Shown in pieces: positions 53,689 to 63,319 of a stretch of DNA of 64,000 nt. The stretch is from positions 16,327 to 80,326 of the forward strand of contig LBWJ01000012.1 in NCBI GenBank assembly GCA_000993595.1. Reading direction: 5' to 3'. Both the position numbers and the translations under genes were made by a program. Numbering within the stretch: the first letter of the stretch is position 1; each line of letters starts with the position of its first letter. The notes beneath the pieces are model-generated. The model was not told the DNA's origin. It was given only the letters and a program-made list of their open reading frames with translations, and searched no databases. This DNA is from Candidatus Peregrinibacteria bacterium GW2011_GWC2_39_14 (GTDB lineage Bacteria; Patescibacteriota; Gracilibacteria; UBA1369; UBA12463).

Positions 53689-55875
53689 CTAAACATGGAA
53701 CTTCCTGTGTATCTCTTTTAAACGCTCGTTTGTGACGTGCGTATAGATTTGAGTGGTTGTGATTGAGGCGTGGCCGAGCATTTCTTGAACGGACCTGATG
53801 TCTGCGCCGTTTCGGAGGAGAGTTGTGGCATAAGAATTATGTGAAACAAACCCATCCGTTATAAGATTATGCGTTTCATCAACGCTAAAATCGTATACAT
53901 CTTCTTTTGCTTTTGTTTTCTCGATTTTTTTCACCTTAAGCCATATTACATTTTTCGCTTCACATATCGAGCCTATTATTGTTATTAAAAGATCCAATTC
54001 TCCATTTTTATTAAACTTTTTCGCCCCTTCTAGTATTTTTAATAATGAATATCTCGTTGTTGCCAAGCGCTTATAGCGATTAAGGTGCTTAATCATGTGT
54101 TTTTTTTCCATATATTGGTGCATCCCTGTTATACCTTTCTCCTTTATCGTATCGAGTAACAATTTCATCAATGGCTGCGATGGAATTTTATCGTATTCGA
54201 TTTTTTCAATATTTTTCTGCTCTAAAGCCTTATTCTTTAAAGTCGGGATCATATGCCTGAATTTTCTTCTTTCATCAGCGTCTAAAACGTGAAGCGTGTA
54301 TATTATATTTGATATTATTTTGCCTTGTGGAAGCCTAACAAGACGTTTTCTTTTTAAAATGTGCGTATTTATTCCAATCCTTATAAATAACATTTGTAAA
54401 TCTTTTAAAAGCTCCTTGCTTGAAGAAAATATCCTTATACTATCGCCGTTATTCCCTTCCGCATCATAAAATCCTGCTATAAAACTTCGAATTTCCTCTG
54501 ATGTTGCCTGAAAAAGCTTTACCGGAATTCGTTTATATTTTGAAATTGAACGTGGCACAAACCGTCTAATGAATTTTACAAAATCCACTGAGTAAAAAAT
54601 CAATTCGTATGAATTTTCGTTACGCTGTTTGATAAATGGTTCTTTCTGAAAATTGCGTTTAAAAATTTTGGAATAAAACCTCAAATTTTCCTGATCTTTA
54701 TCGTAAATTTTTACACCCCTAAATCTTTCATTAATAACCCCATCTCCAAGTATATACCCGATCAATCTCCATAAATCAGGCTTAAGGATTCTATTTTCAG
54801 GAAAATTCGGTATATATTTTATCCCGGCCACATAGTCATTAATTTTTAAATTCTTAGCTTGAATTTCACGTATTCCATCTTCCGCGATTGTGAATAGCTT
54901 ATGTTCCGGCGTACAAATCAACTCCCTACCGTCAGCTTGTATATTTATGAGTTTATCTGTTTTATATTTGAACCTTTGAAGTATTTTTTTATCTTTTATT
55001 TTTCCTGTAATAAAATCCACACTTTTAATATATTTATTTTTCGATAAAAATAACTCCTCCGCTGAGCATATTTTATTGTTTAAAATTATGCGTGTGTCCT
55101 TTTGAAGACAATGCCTAAGCGTATGCGGCGAAACCTGTTTTACAATTCCCGCTTTTCTTGCATATTTGCGCACAATATTTTCAATGCTAACGGTTGTGAG
55201 GCGACGTTTTTCGCCAAGAGTAATGTCTTCGGCAGTGCTTCCGCGCTTGAAATTTATAAAAAGTGGTTCAAAATTATCCTCACGTTTTTCAAGATATGTG
55301 CGAATTTTTTCCGCAGAGCGATCAGATAAAAAGACAAGTCGAGGTTTTCTGCCTTTTCCGCGAATCATAAATTCTTTTGTTTTGAAATCGATATTCTTGC
55401 GATCAAGTTTTGCAAGTTCGCTGACGCGAAGACCCGTTGAATAAAGTGTTTCCAAAATCGCAATATCACGCAAACCGGAAATGTTTGAAGTGTCGACTTC
55501 TTTGAAAATGCGATCGATTTCATCGTGATCCAAAAACTCAACCGTTCTTTGCGGAATTTTTGGCAGTTCGATCTTCTCCGGTGCAAGAGTTTCAATATCG
55601 TTTTTTATCAAATATTTCAAAAATGCACGTAGCGCAATTATGTGATATGTCTGCGTTTTTATGCCAAGTTGTCCGTCCGCTCTATCCCTTATACGATTTA
55701 AAAAAAGCCTAAAATCGTGGACCTTATCAAGCGTGATTTTTTTTGGCTCAATATCTCCTGCGAATTCCAAAAATCTCCCCAAATAATGCGAATAATTGCG
55801 AACTGTTTTTGGAGATTGATTTTTCTCAACTTCGCAATTTTCAAGAAAACGCTGAATGAATTCTGAGAGCTTCAT
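53689..55875 (-). CDS. Xer-type tyrosine recombinase interrupted by a LAGLIDADG intein
   Basis: Site-specific recombinase of the XerC/XerD type (chromosome dimer resolution). The extein parts total 303 residues: the N-terminal SAM-like domain ([20 protein letters not shown]), the catalytic domain with [16 protein letters not shown] (Arg I), HTLRH, then [20 protein letters not shown] and [14 protein letters not shown] (His/Tyr nucleophile region). An intein of 425 residues (256-680) splits the HxLRH-SYAT active-site motif. XerC versus XerD cannot be decided. Without splicing the recombinase would be inactive, as the catalytic Arg-His box is cut from the Tyr. Confidence 0.93.
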   Translation of the reverse strand: MKLSEFIQRFLENCEVEKNQSPKTVRNYSHYLGRFLEFAGDIEPKKITLDKVHDFRLFLNRIRDRADGQLGIKTQTYHIIALRAFLKYLIKNDIETLAPEKIELPKIPQRTVEFLDHDEIDRIFKEVDTSNISGLRDIAILETLYSTGLRVSELAKLDRKNIDFKTKEFMIRGKGRKPRLVFLSDRSAEKIRTYLEKREDNFEPLFINFKRGSTAEDITLGEKRRLTTVSIENIVRKYARKAGIVKQVSPHTLRHCLQKDTRIILNNKICSAEELFLSKNKYIKSVDFITGKIKDKKILQRFKYKTDKLINIQADGRELICTPEHKLFTIAEDGIREIQAKNLKINDYVAGIKYIPNFPENRILKPDLWRLIGYILGDGVINERFRGVKIYDKDQENLRFYSKIFKRNFQKEPFIKQRNENSYELIFYSVDFVKFIRRFVPRSISKYKRIPVKLFQATSEEIRSFIAGFYDAEGNNGDSIRIFSSSKELLKDLQMLFIRIGINTHILKRKRLVRLPQGKIISNIIYTLHVLDADERRKFRHMIPTLKNKALEQKNIEKIEYDKIPSQPLMKLLLDTIKEKGITGMHQYMEKKHMIKHLNRYKRLATTRYSLLKILEGAKKFNKNGELDLLITIIGSICEAKNVIWLKVKKIEKTKAKEDVYDFSVDETHNLITDGFVSHNSYATTLLRNGADIRSVQEMLGHASITTTQIYTHVTNERLKEIHRKFHV
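53836..55110 (-). mobile_element. Intein with LAGLIDADG homing endonuclease in the Xer gene
   Basis: Begins with Cys256 ([10 protein letters not shown], block A), has block B with TPEHKLF, two LAGLIDADG motifs ([10 protein letters not shown] and [11 protein letters not shown]), and block [15 protein letters not shown] then DGFVSHN ending in Asn680. The +1 extein residue is Ser681. All residues for self-splicing (Cys1, TxxH, His-Asn, Ser+1) are present. The endonuclease motifs keep their acidic residues, so homing may still be active. Confidence 0.93.
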
Positions 55876-55904
55876 GGAATGATTATATCACGCGCCGGCA
55901 TCAA

Positions 55905-55921
55905 GGAGACGGAGGCAATTT
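55905..55921 (+). repeat. GGGGACGGAGGCAATTTT-family copy at the calpain-FHA gene end
   Basis: GGAGACGGAGGCAATTT, which overlaps the stop codon (55920-55922) of the calpain-FHA gene and separates it from the Xer gene. Confidence 0.6.
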
Positions 55922-57701
55922 ATTCAGGTTCGGAATCGGGAGCAGACGCAATCGCCTCCTCTCTCTCGTTCACCTTTCTTGTGACCGTTCCGCCTTTTGA
56001 CATAACATCGCGAACCGACAAATGCCCATTAAGATTTCGGAGTTCGATGTGCACTCTTGAAACTCTTTTTTTCAAATCAAGAACTTCTTTGCATCCAATA
56101 ATCCTCATGTCCCCCGGAATCATTTCCGCTATTGGCGCAACTCTGCCCTTTTGAAATACCAATATTTTACCTTCTCTACGCACACACAAAAGCGTTACCG
56201 TATCAGCTAAAACGATCTCAATATCCTTATTATGCATTTCGTAAATTTCTTCTTGTCCCGGCATAAGGCGTTTCGACGGAACATACCCATCTACGTGTTT
56301 AATATCAATTATCGCTGTACCGTTTGTTGAATTGTTATCGCGAATTTCTACTTCTCCATCTCCGAGATATTTTATTCTTGCGTGATTGATAGAGACCCGT
56401 CTGTGCCCGGCCATAAATTCTTTTGAGATTATAAACCATTCGCCTTTTTTTATTCTATGCTTTGTTCTTGCGCTTGATTCCAACTCCAATTCATCGTCTG
56501 AATTTATGCGTGCCATGACCGTTGGACCTAATTCGCCGCTAAATCTAACAACTGTGTATCCCAATCCTCTTATTGAATATCTGAGTCCCGGCTTTAATTC
56601 TTGTGGCTCGTCAACATCAATCGAATCTCCCTGAAAAACAACTTCAGGAAATTTTTTAATTACTTTTTGCTCATCAAATTCAACGCCTTCAAGCTTACTA
56701 AAATATTCAAAAAATTTATCAAAAGTTATTCTATATTTCAACCTTCCCGTGTTCCAAGGATTCACAATTACAAGAGTTTCAGAACGCAAATCAACCGACT
56801 CGATCGAATAAGCGTGGCGACATGGAAATCTTTTTTCCGGATCCATATAGTATAAAAATTTGTCATCAAATTCATTTTCACGATTTGTGTTTTCTATAGA
56901 ATATGGAGTCTTAACGTTTGGCGTAATTGCTGTAAAAATAAAATTTGATGGATGCGCAGCTTGCTCTTTAAATGCATTTAAAGCTCGATCTTTATATCTA
57001 TAAATAACGGGTGTTTTTGCGAGTGGCTGATATGACCCTATGTCTATTATTTCTTTTGCAATGTCATCAAAAAATGCTTTAAAAACTTCACTACAGAATC
57101 CTCCAACAATTATTGCCATTGTATGCATTTGACCAGCTTCGCCTCCTACATTTCTTTCAGCTTTTCTGAGTCTTCCAAATGCTCTTTCCATAATAACATC
57201 TCCACGTTGCCCATCAACTGATTTTCTTTTGCGCTCTATCCCTCTTTCGTCAGGCACCATCTGATATCCCAGCTCTTCATTGTCACCGATTAAAAAATTT
57301 CGCCCGTTTGGGAATTCTACATCCCAACCTGCTCTTTCTACTCTTGCCAACATACTTGCGATCACTTTTGCTCCAAGCTGATGTTTCTTTACATTGCGCC
57401 AAGCCGCCAAATAATAGCAGTTTCCAACATTTCTTTGTTTTGAGTTGGAATTTTCAAAACCGTCAGGAAATAGCATTTTCAGCCTTTTCTTTTCACCGTC
57501 CGTTAAAGGCGCAATGATTGGTGCATCTCGAACTTCTTCCAAATCTCCTACTGCAGTCTTTGCTCTTGAAGTAAATAAACTTGCAAAACCTAACAATGCT
57601 TTTTTTAATTGACCGGCACCATTGCCAGCTTCGCCTCTTATTTCTATAACGTGCACGGTATCGTCCAGCTCTGATTGGTATGCTTCTGGGTTTACAGTCA
57701 T
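55920..57701 (-). CDS. Calpain-like cysteine protease with two FHA domains
   Basis: A 593-residue protein. Residues about 60-345 look like a calpain (family C2) protease core: Cys95 in GNCYYLAAWRN, a MERAFGRLRK helix at 171-180 that matches the calpain EKAYAKL stretch, His296 in RHAYSIESVD and Asn314 in IVNPWN. Two C-terminal FHA domains follow: residues about 375-500 (RRVSINHARIKYL, then RDNNSTNGTAI) and about 505-580 (KKRVSRVHIEL, then RDVMSKGGTV). FHA domains bind phosphothreonine, so the protease may be directed to Ser/Thr-kinase targets. No signal peptide, so probably cytoplasmic. The domain mix is unusual for bacteria. Confidence 0.78.
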   Translation of the reverse strand: MTVNPEAYQSELDDTVHVIEIRGEAGNGAGQLKKALLGFASLFTSRAKTAVGDLEEVRDAPIIAPLTDGEKKRLKMLFPDGFENSNSKQRNVGNCYYLAAWRNVKKHQLGAKVIASMLARVERAGWDVEFPNGRNFLIGDNEELGYQMVPDERGIERKRKSVDGQRGDVIMERAFGRLRKAERNVGGEAGQMHTMAIIVGGFCSEVFKAFFDDIAKEIIDIGSYQPLAKTPVIYRYKDRALNAFKEQAAHPSNFIFTAITPNVKTPYSIENTNRENEFDDKFLYYMDPEKRFPCRHAYSIESVDLRSETLVIVNPWNTGRLKYRITFDKFFEYFSKLEGVEFDEQKVIKKFPEVVFQGDSIDVDEPQELKPGLRYSIRGLGYTVVRFSGELGPTVMARINSDDELELESSARTKHRIKKGEWFIISKEFMAGHRRVSINHARIKYLGDGEVEIRDNNSTNGTAIIDIKHVDGYVPSKRLMPGQEEIYEMHNKDIEIVLADTVTLLCVRREGKILVFQKGRVAPIAEMIPGDMRIIGCKEVLDLKKRVSRVHIELRNLNGHLSVRDVMSKGGTVTRKVNEREEAIASAPDSEPE

Positions 57702-57786
57702 GATTTAAATTTATAGGGTATTATAGTAATATAAATAAGCCTGATTGTCAAGTGCAAAGGGAAGAGGAGGCGGTTAAAATTAAGGC

Positions 57787-58938
57787 ATGATTCTTAAGCG
57801 CATAAATCTCGAGAAGAATGAGGAAAAAACGCTTGCGCCATATGCGTGCAAAAGTGCAAAATCTTTGGGCAGGATTTATAAAGAAAAAGATGATGAAAAT
57901 CGCACGTGTTTTCAACGCGATCGCGACAGAATAATTCACTCAAAATCGTTTCGCAGACTGCAAGAAAAGACGCAGGTTTTTTTGGCTTATGAAGGCGATC
58001 ATTTTCGAAACCGTTTAACGCACACCATGGAAGTGGCTCAAATAAGCCGTGATATTGCAAGAACTCTTGGGCTGAATGAGGATTTGGCGGAATCAATTGC
58101 ACTCGCGCACGACCTCGGACACACGCCTTTTGGACATAGCGGAGAAGAGGCGCTGAATAAAATAATGCAAAAATTTGGAATGAATTATGAGCATAACGCG
58201 CAGAGCCGCAGAACTGTTGAATTTATGGAAAAACTTTATCCGAATTTTCCGGGATTAAATTTGAGTCGAGAAGTGATCGATGGCTTGATTAAGCACCAAA
58301 CCGCATATGATCAGCGCGGCATTGAATTTGAATCTTATCCGCATCTTGAAGCGCAAGTTGTGAATTTGGCGGACGGAATTGCATATATGAATCACGATAT
58401 TGACGATGGAATTCGTGCTGGACTATTTACAATTGAGAAATTGGAGAAATTGGTGCTGTGGAATAGTGCGCTTAAATTAGCCAAAAAATCGTATAAAAAA
58501 GGCTTGGAAGGAAATGTTTTGCGTGCAAGAGTCATATCAAAATTGATAAGCTTGATGATTGATGACCTGATAAATCAAACGGAAAAAAATATAAAAAAGC
58601 ATGGGATTAATAGCCTTACTGATGTGCGAAAATTCAAAGGCGAAATTGTGAGTTTTAGCAAAAAAATGGAAAAAGAAATGGAAATATTGCGTGCATTTTT
58701 GATGAAAGAATTTTATATGTCGCCGCGAATTCGTGAAAAAATGGACCGCGGAATGAAAATAATTGAAGGTCTTTTTGAGGCTTATTTCAGCGATCCGAAT
58801 ACGCTTCCACCGCATATTCAAAAGTGGATTGATAAGGGCGAAAAACGTGCGGTTGTGATTAAAGATTATATTGCCGGAATGACGGATTCGTTTGCGGGGA
58901 GGGAATATCAAAGAATTTATGCTAAAATACAGCCATGA
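57787..58938 (+). CDS. dgt: dGTPase-like HD triphosphohydrolase
   Basis: Removes triphosphate from dGTP or other dNTPs. The HD site is clear: RLTHTMEVAQ (His79), then LAHDLGHTPFGHSG (His108-Asp109). The early RDRIIHSKSFRRLQEKTQVF motif is typical of Dgt-like proteins. The 383-residue length fits the dGTPase type 2 subfamily. Its stop overlaps the nrdR start (ATGA), which joins dNTP breakdown with control of dNTP synthesis. Confidence 0.93.
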   Translation: MILKRINLEKNEEKTLAPYACKSAKSLGRIYKEKDDENRTCFQRDRDRIIHSKSFRRLQEKTQVFLAYEGDHFRNRLTHTMEVAQISRDIARTLGLNEDLAESIALAHDLGHTPFGHSGEEALNKIMQKFGMNYEHNAQSRRTVEFMEKLYPNFPGLNLSREVIDGLIKHQTAYDQRGIEFESYPHLEAQVVNLADGIAYMNHDIDDGIRAGLFTIEKLEKLVLWNSALKLAKKSYKKGLEGNVLRARVISKLISLMIDDLINQTEKNIKKHGINSLTDVRKFKGEIVSFSKKMEKEMEILRAFLMKEFYMSPRIREKMDRGMKIIEGLFEAYFSDPNTLPPHIQKWIDKGEKRAVVIKDYIAGMTDSFAGREYQRIYAKIQP

Positions 58939-59381
58939 AATGCCCAAAATGTAAATTTCACGATACAAGCGTTATTGATTCGCGCGAGACGCAGGAAGGA
59001 AAATCGATACGCCGCAGACGTGAATGCGAAAAATGCAAATATAGATTTACGACTTTTGAAAAAATCGAAGCGACGAGCTTTATCATTATAAAAAAGGATA
59101 ACTCGCGCGAGCCTTATAATAGAGAAAAACTGGAACGCGGAATTTGGCGTGCGTGCGAAAAACGGCCTGTCACACATGAGCAAATCCAGAGCTTATTAAA
59201 CGATTTGGAAGAAGAATGGGCGGGAATCGGAAAAGAAGTGCCAAGCAAAACCGTTGGCGAAGGCGTCATGGAAAAATTGAAAAAAATTGATGAAGTTGCG
59301 TATATTCGATTTGCTTCCGTATATAGACATTTTAAAGATTTGGAAAGTTTTCAAAAAGAGGTGCAAAAGCTGATAAAGTAG
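58935..59381 (+). CDS. nrdR: Transcriptional repressor NrdR
   Basis: Zinc-ribbon/ATP-cone repressor of ribonucleotide reductase genes. The zinc ligands are Cys3, Cys6, Cys31 and Cys34 (MKCPKCKFHD and ECEKCKYRFTTFEKIE); the ATP-cone runs from about residue 48 to 138. At 148 residues it is standard. It overlaps dgt by four bases. No ribonucleotide reductase gene is in the window, so its targets are elsewhere. Confidence 0.97.
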   Translation: MKCPKCKFHDTSVIDSRETQEGKSIRRRRECEKCKYRFTTFEKIEATSFIIIKKDNSREPYNREKLERGIWRACEKRPVTHEQIQSLLNDLEEEWAGIGKEVPSKTVGEGVMEKLKKIDEVAYIRFASVYRHFKDLESFQKEVQKLIK

Positions 59382-59530
59382 TATACTTAGTATAGTTCTT
59401 GGTTCTGGCGACAAATCCCCATTTGTTTTAGCGTTTATATTTTAAACCTCCCCCTGACCCTTAATCTTCCGGAATCCTAAAATTGTTTTTTAGTTAAGGT
59501 GAATTTTTATAATTATTTATAAATTCATGT

Positions 59531-59572
59531 TTGACATTTCTGTTTTTTTGTATTATAATTTAGTATACTAAA
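59531..59572 (+). promoter_or_regulatory. Consensus promoter with palindromic operator before the L,D-transpeptidase
   Basis: TTGACA (59531-59536), 17 bases, TATAAT (59554-59559): a perfect consensus promoter. The palindrome TTTAGTATACTAAA (59559-59572) covers the expected RNA start, and a similar AGTATACTTAGTATA lies upstream at 59380-59394. A repressor site is likely. Confidence 0.65.
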
Positions 59573-59590
59573 ATTAAAAATAAACAAAAA

Positions 59591-60850
59591 GTGAAATCAA
59601 AAATATTTAAAATAATAGCAGTTGTAACAATCCTTTTTGTAGTAGGCGGATTGATTGGATTTATTTCCAGACCATCTGAAAACTATTCAAAGGCAAGCTT
59701 CTTAGATTCTGATATAACATCTGAACCTGCTGTTCTTGAGGTTGATTTAAATGAAGATACTGCAAAAAAACCTGCTGCGCCTACTTTGGAAGCTTCACCG
59801 GTTGTCGCACCTAAAGATAAAAAAGAAGTTGCACCAACTGTTACGGCTCCAATTTTAACACCGGCCGTCACTCCAGAAGTTACGCCAAGCACCGATTCTG
59901 CTTTGGAACTTTCCGGAAGCCCCGAGTGTTCGTTTGAAATGCCTGCACAAGGAGTTTTTTCCGCTAGACCAATCAAAAATACACTTGGCTTAAAAGTTAC
60001 GTCAAATCAAAAATTTCGCATGGCTTTATTTTTTGAAAATACCGGGAATATTCCATGGTTTTCAGAAAATACAAATTGCCAAAATGTGCCGATTGTAAGC
60101 CTTGGAACGACTCGTTCACTCGATAGACAAAGCGCATTTTTGAACGGCAATCGTATAATGATAAAAGATGAAAAAATTGATCCTGGACAAATCGCGGCAT
60201 TTGAATTTGAAGTGACGGCGCCTTTTGAAGCGGATATTTATCGTGAATTTTTCGCGCTCGTTATTGAGAATAGAACCTGGATGAAGGATTCGGAAATCAT
60301 GGTTGATTTTCACGTTGGAGAAACGTCTGAATCAGAAGAAGATATAGCTAAAAAAGCGGAACTCATCCCTATTTCTATGAAATTCTCCGAACTTGATTTG
60401 AGCGCTCCAAAATCGCTTGAAGTCGATTTATCGGAACAAAAAATGTATGTAAGAATTGGAGATAAATTGATTAGAATTTTCAAAACTTCAACCGGCGCTA
60501 TTGCCACACCAACTCCAACCGGAGACTATAAAATTGAATTTAAACAACAAGTTAGAATTGCCGGTGGCGGCACTCCTTATATTATGCCAAAATGGCAAAC
60601 CTTCTATAAAGGTGCGGGACTGCATGCTCTTCCAAGTCTCGGAAACGCGAAACTTCGCCACAGAATTTTGCAACTTGAACCGGATGAATCAGCTCCAACT
60701 GAATGGTTTAAAGACGACTCACTTTGGACAGAAGCTGTTGACCACATTGGCAGACCTGTCAGTCATGGATGCGTAAGACTGCTTCCTGAAGACGCGAGCT
60801 TTGTTTATGACTTCACAAACGTTGGGACGCCGATTGCGATTCATTACTAG
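59591..60850 (+). CDS. L,D-transpeptidase (YkuD domain) with NBR1-like Ig domain
   Basis: Peptidoglycan cross-linking enzyme. An N-terminal membrane helix (residues about 5-25, IIAVVTILFVVGGLIGFISR) is followed by a Pro/Ala/Thr-rich linker to about residue 115. Then comes an Ig-like domain of the NBR1 type (FFENTGNIPWFSENTNCQN), and a C-terminal YkuD domain from about residue 275. The catalytic motif is HIGRPVSHGCVRLLPED with Cys394. It starts at GTG 59591 behind an A-rich leader (AATAAACAAAAA). The single gene has the strongest promoter of the window. Confidence 0.92.
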   Translation: MKSKIFKIIAVVTILFVVGGLIGFISRPSENYSKASFLDSDITSEPAVLEVDLNEDTAKKPAAPTLEASPVVAPKDKKEVAPTVTAPILTPAVTPEVTPSTDSALELSGSPECSFEMPAQGVFSARPIKNTLGLKVTSNQKFRMALFFENTGNIPWFSENTNCQNVPIVSLGTTRSLDRQSAFLNGNRIMIKDEKIDPGQIAAFEFEVTAPFEADIYREFFALVIENRTWMKDSEIMVDFHVGETSESEEDIAKKAELIPISMKFSELDLSAPKSLEVDLSEQKMYVRIGDKLIRIFKTSTGAIATPTPTGDYKIEFKQQVRIAGGGTPYIMPKWQTFYKGAGLHALPSLGNAKLRHRILQLEPDESAPTEWFKDDSLWTEAVDHIGRPVSHGCVRLLPEDASFVYDFTNVGTPIAIHY

Positions 60851-60906
60851 GTTTTGATTTTTGCTCTCGAAAAATCAAAACCTAAAATTTATCTGATTCA
60901 CCCTCG

Positions 60907-60919
60907 GCCTCCGTCCCCC
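60907..60919 (-). repeat. GGGGACGGAGGC-family copy after the L,D-transpeptidase
   Basis: On the minus strand GGGGGACGGAGGC, preceded by CTGACAC. The similar TTGACA before the second miaB copy suggests that the repeat unit is longer than the core. Confidence 0.55.
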
Positions 60920-60985
60920 GTGTCAGAAATTTGTTAGATATTTGACCTTTGGTTTTTGAGTTTTGTCGTCTAAAATAGATACACT

Positions 60986-63259
60986 ATGAGTCACATACTT
61001 GAAAATCTAAATAAAGAGCAGAAGGAAGCGGTTATACACATTGATGGACCGATGTGCGTTCTTGCCGGCGCCGGTAGCGGAAAAACGCGCGTGCTCACGC
61101 ATCGAATTGCACATATGATTGAAATCGGAAAAATTTCTCCGAACAATATTTTAGCGGTAACTTTCACGAATAAGGCCGCTGAAGAAATGAAAAAGAGACT
61201 TGCGAAACTTCTTGGAAAAGCCACTTATTCAAGGCATGAATCTGCGGATATGCCTACAGTTGGAACTTTTCACTCGATATGTTTGCGAATTCTCCGGCAG
61301 CATGCGCATATGATTGATTTTGAAGATGGTTTTGTTATTTATGATGAATCCGATCAGCAAATTTTGATGAAAAATATAATGCGCGATCAGGGCGTTGATG
61401 AGCATAAAATAATTCCACGAAGCGTTCTTTCTGAAATTTCAAACGCAAAAAACCAACTTCTCGGACCGGAAATTTATCATGATTTTGTGGATTCGACTTT
61501 CGCAGAAGCTGTAGCCGAACTTTACCCTTTATATCAAAAGGCGTTGCATAAAAATCAGGCGATGGATTTTGATGATTTGATTATGAAAGCCGTTGAACTC
61601 TTTCAAAAACATCCGGACTTGCTGACTTATTATCAGGAAAAATGGAAATATATTTCCGCGGATGAATATCAGGATACGAATAAAGCGCAATATGTTTTAC
61701 TGAATTTGCTCGCGAATAAATATAAAAATATTGCTGTAATTGGAGATGACGATCAGAGCATTTATTCATGGCGCGGGGCGACTGTTCAAAATATTTTGGA
61801 CTTTGAAAAAGACTATCCTGATGCCAAAATTGTGAAGCTCGAACAAAATTATCGCTCAACAAAACAGATTCTTGATACGGCGCATTCTGTGATTTCGAAA
61901 AATAAAAAACGCAAAGATAAAAAGCTTTGGACTGAACGCGCCGATGGTGAAAAAATCAGGATCTGGAGAGCATTAAATGGCATGCATGAAGCCGAACTTA
62001 TTTCCGAAGAAATTTTGTCGAGATTGCAGACTTATGAAGATCCGCGATATAACGATTTTGTGGTTTTGTATCGCACGCATGCGCAATCACGCGTGATTGA
62101 AGAAGTATTTTTGAAATTCGGAATTCCATATAAAATAATTGGCGGAATAAAGTTCTATAGTAGAAAAGAAATCAAGGATATTGTGGCTTATTTACGCGTT
62201 ATTACAAACCCAAGCGATACGGTTAGCATGATGAGAATTATTAATGTTCCACCAAGAAATATCGGTGCAAAAACGATTGAAGCTATACAAAATTTTTCTG
62301 TACAAAATGATGTGACGGTTTTTGAAGCGATCAAAATGATCGCGAATGACTTGGGCGGCTCAAATGGCGGCGTAGACATCCCGACTGCAAAAAAAGAATC
62401 TTTGAAAAACTTTGCAAAAGGAATCGAAAGATTGCAGCAAATAAATTCGGAAAATAATGCGGCGAGCGTTATAAAACACGTTATCGAAGACAGCGGATAT
62501 AAAAAATTTATTGATGATAATACGGCGGAAGGCGAGGCGGCGCTTGAAAATGTGCGCGAACTTATTTCTGTTGCGAAAAAATATGACAGCCTTGAATCGG
62601 GCATGAGTTTACGCGTATTTCTTGAGGAAATTTCACTTATTGCAGAGGCCGACAACCTTGATGAAAGAGAAAATTCGGTGACGATGATGACGGTTCACGG
62701 CGCAAAAGGTCTTGAATTTCCTTATGTTTTTATCGCGGGAATGGAAGATGGAATTTTTCCGCATGTTCGCAGTTTGATTGAAGCCGGCGAACTTGAGGAA
62801 GAAAGACGATTGATGTATGTGGCTTGCACAAGGGCAAAGGAAGTTTTGTATTTATTGTTTGCGCAAGAAAGACTTTTATATGGCGATTATAAATCAAATG
62901 CTCCTTCGCAATTTTTGGAATATCTTGATGAAGCGCTTGTTGAGAAAAATTACATTCCGGAAAACAGCATGTTCTCACGCGAAAAAGAATCCGAAGGTAT
63001 CGCGGAACAATATTTTGGGGCGACTTCTGATGAATTTTCCGCAGGATTCAGCATGGATAGAAAAGCGTTTAAACCGGTGCCGGTTGAAAGAATTGAAGAA
63101 GGCTCCGAATTTAAAGATGGCGATAAAATCAATCATGCCACTTTTGGCAAAGGAATCGTTCTGAATGTTATCGGAGGTGTCGCAACTGTTGCTTTTGAAG
63201 ATCCAAGAATTGGGGTTAAGAAACTTGCGATTTCGGTGGCACCAATGAGGAAGATTTAG
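60986..63259 (+). CDS. uvrD: UvrD/PcrA-type SF1 DNA helicase
   Basis: 3'-5' helicase for excision repair and replication-fork upkeep. Motif I is LAGAGSGKTRVL (residues 27-38), motif Ia LAVTFTNKAAEEMKKRL, motif II DEYQDTN near residue 225, motif III GDDDQSIYSWRGA, motif IV LEQNYRSTKQIL, motif V TVHGAKGLEFPYVF, and motif VI RRLMYVACTRAKEVLYL. The C-terminal Tudor-like domain (DKINHATFGKGIVLNVIGG) favours PcrA/UvrD over Rep. 757 residues is typical. Confidence 0.96.
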   Translation: MSHILENLNKEQKEAVIHIDGPMCVLAGAGSGKTRVLTHRIAHMIEIGKISPNNILAVTFTNKAAEEMKKRLAKLLGKATYSRHESADMPTVGTFHSICLRILRQHAHMIDFEDGFVIYDESDQQILMKNIMRDQGVDEHKIIPRSVLSEISNAKNQLLGPEIYHDFVDSTFAEAVAELYPLYQKALHKNQAMDFDDLIMKAVELFQKHPDLLTYYQEKWKYISADEYQDTNKAQYVLLNLLANKYKNIAVIGDDDQSIYSWRGATVQNILDFEKDYPDAKIVKLEQNYRSTKQILDTAHSVISKNKKRKDKKLWTERADGEKIRIWRALNGMHEAELISEEILSRLQTYEDPRYNDFVVLYRTHAQSRVIEEVFLKFGIPYKIIGGIKFYSRKEIKDIVAYLRVITNPSDTVSMMRIINVPPRNIGAKTIEAIQNFSVQNDVTVFEAIKMIANDLGGSNGGVDIPTAKKESLKNFAKGIERLQQINSENNAASVIKHVIEDSGYKKFIDDNTAEGEAALENVRELISVAKKYDSLESGMSLRVFLEEISLIAEADNLDERENSVTMMTVHGAKGLEFPYVFIAGMEDGIFPHVRSLIEAGELEEERRLMYVACTRAKEVLYLLFAQERLLYGDYKSNAPSQFLEYLDEALVEKNYIPENSMFSREKESEGIAEQYFGATSDEFSAGFSMDRKAFKPVPVERIEEGSEFKDGDKINHATFGKGIVLNVIGGVATVAFEDPRIGVKKLAISVAPMRKI

Positions 63260-63274
63260 GCCAAAGTCTAAGGT

Positions 63275-63303
63275 TTGACATAATTATTAATGTCTGTTAT
63301 TAT
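63275..63303 (+). promoter_or_regulatory. Promoter of the 178-aa gene
   Basis: TTGACA (63275-63280), 17 bases, TATTAT (63298-63303). RNA would begin only about ten bases before the ATG. Confidence 0.65.
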
Positions 63304-63319
63304 TAACGTCTAACAATGA

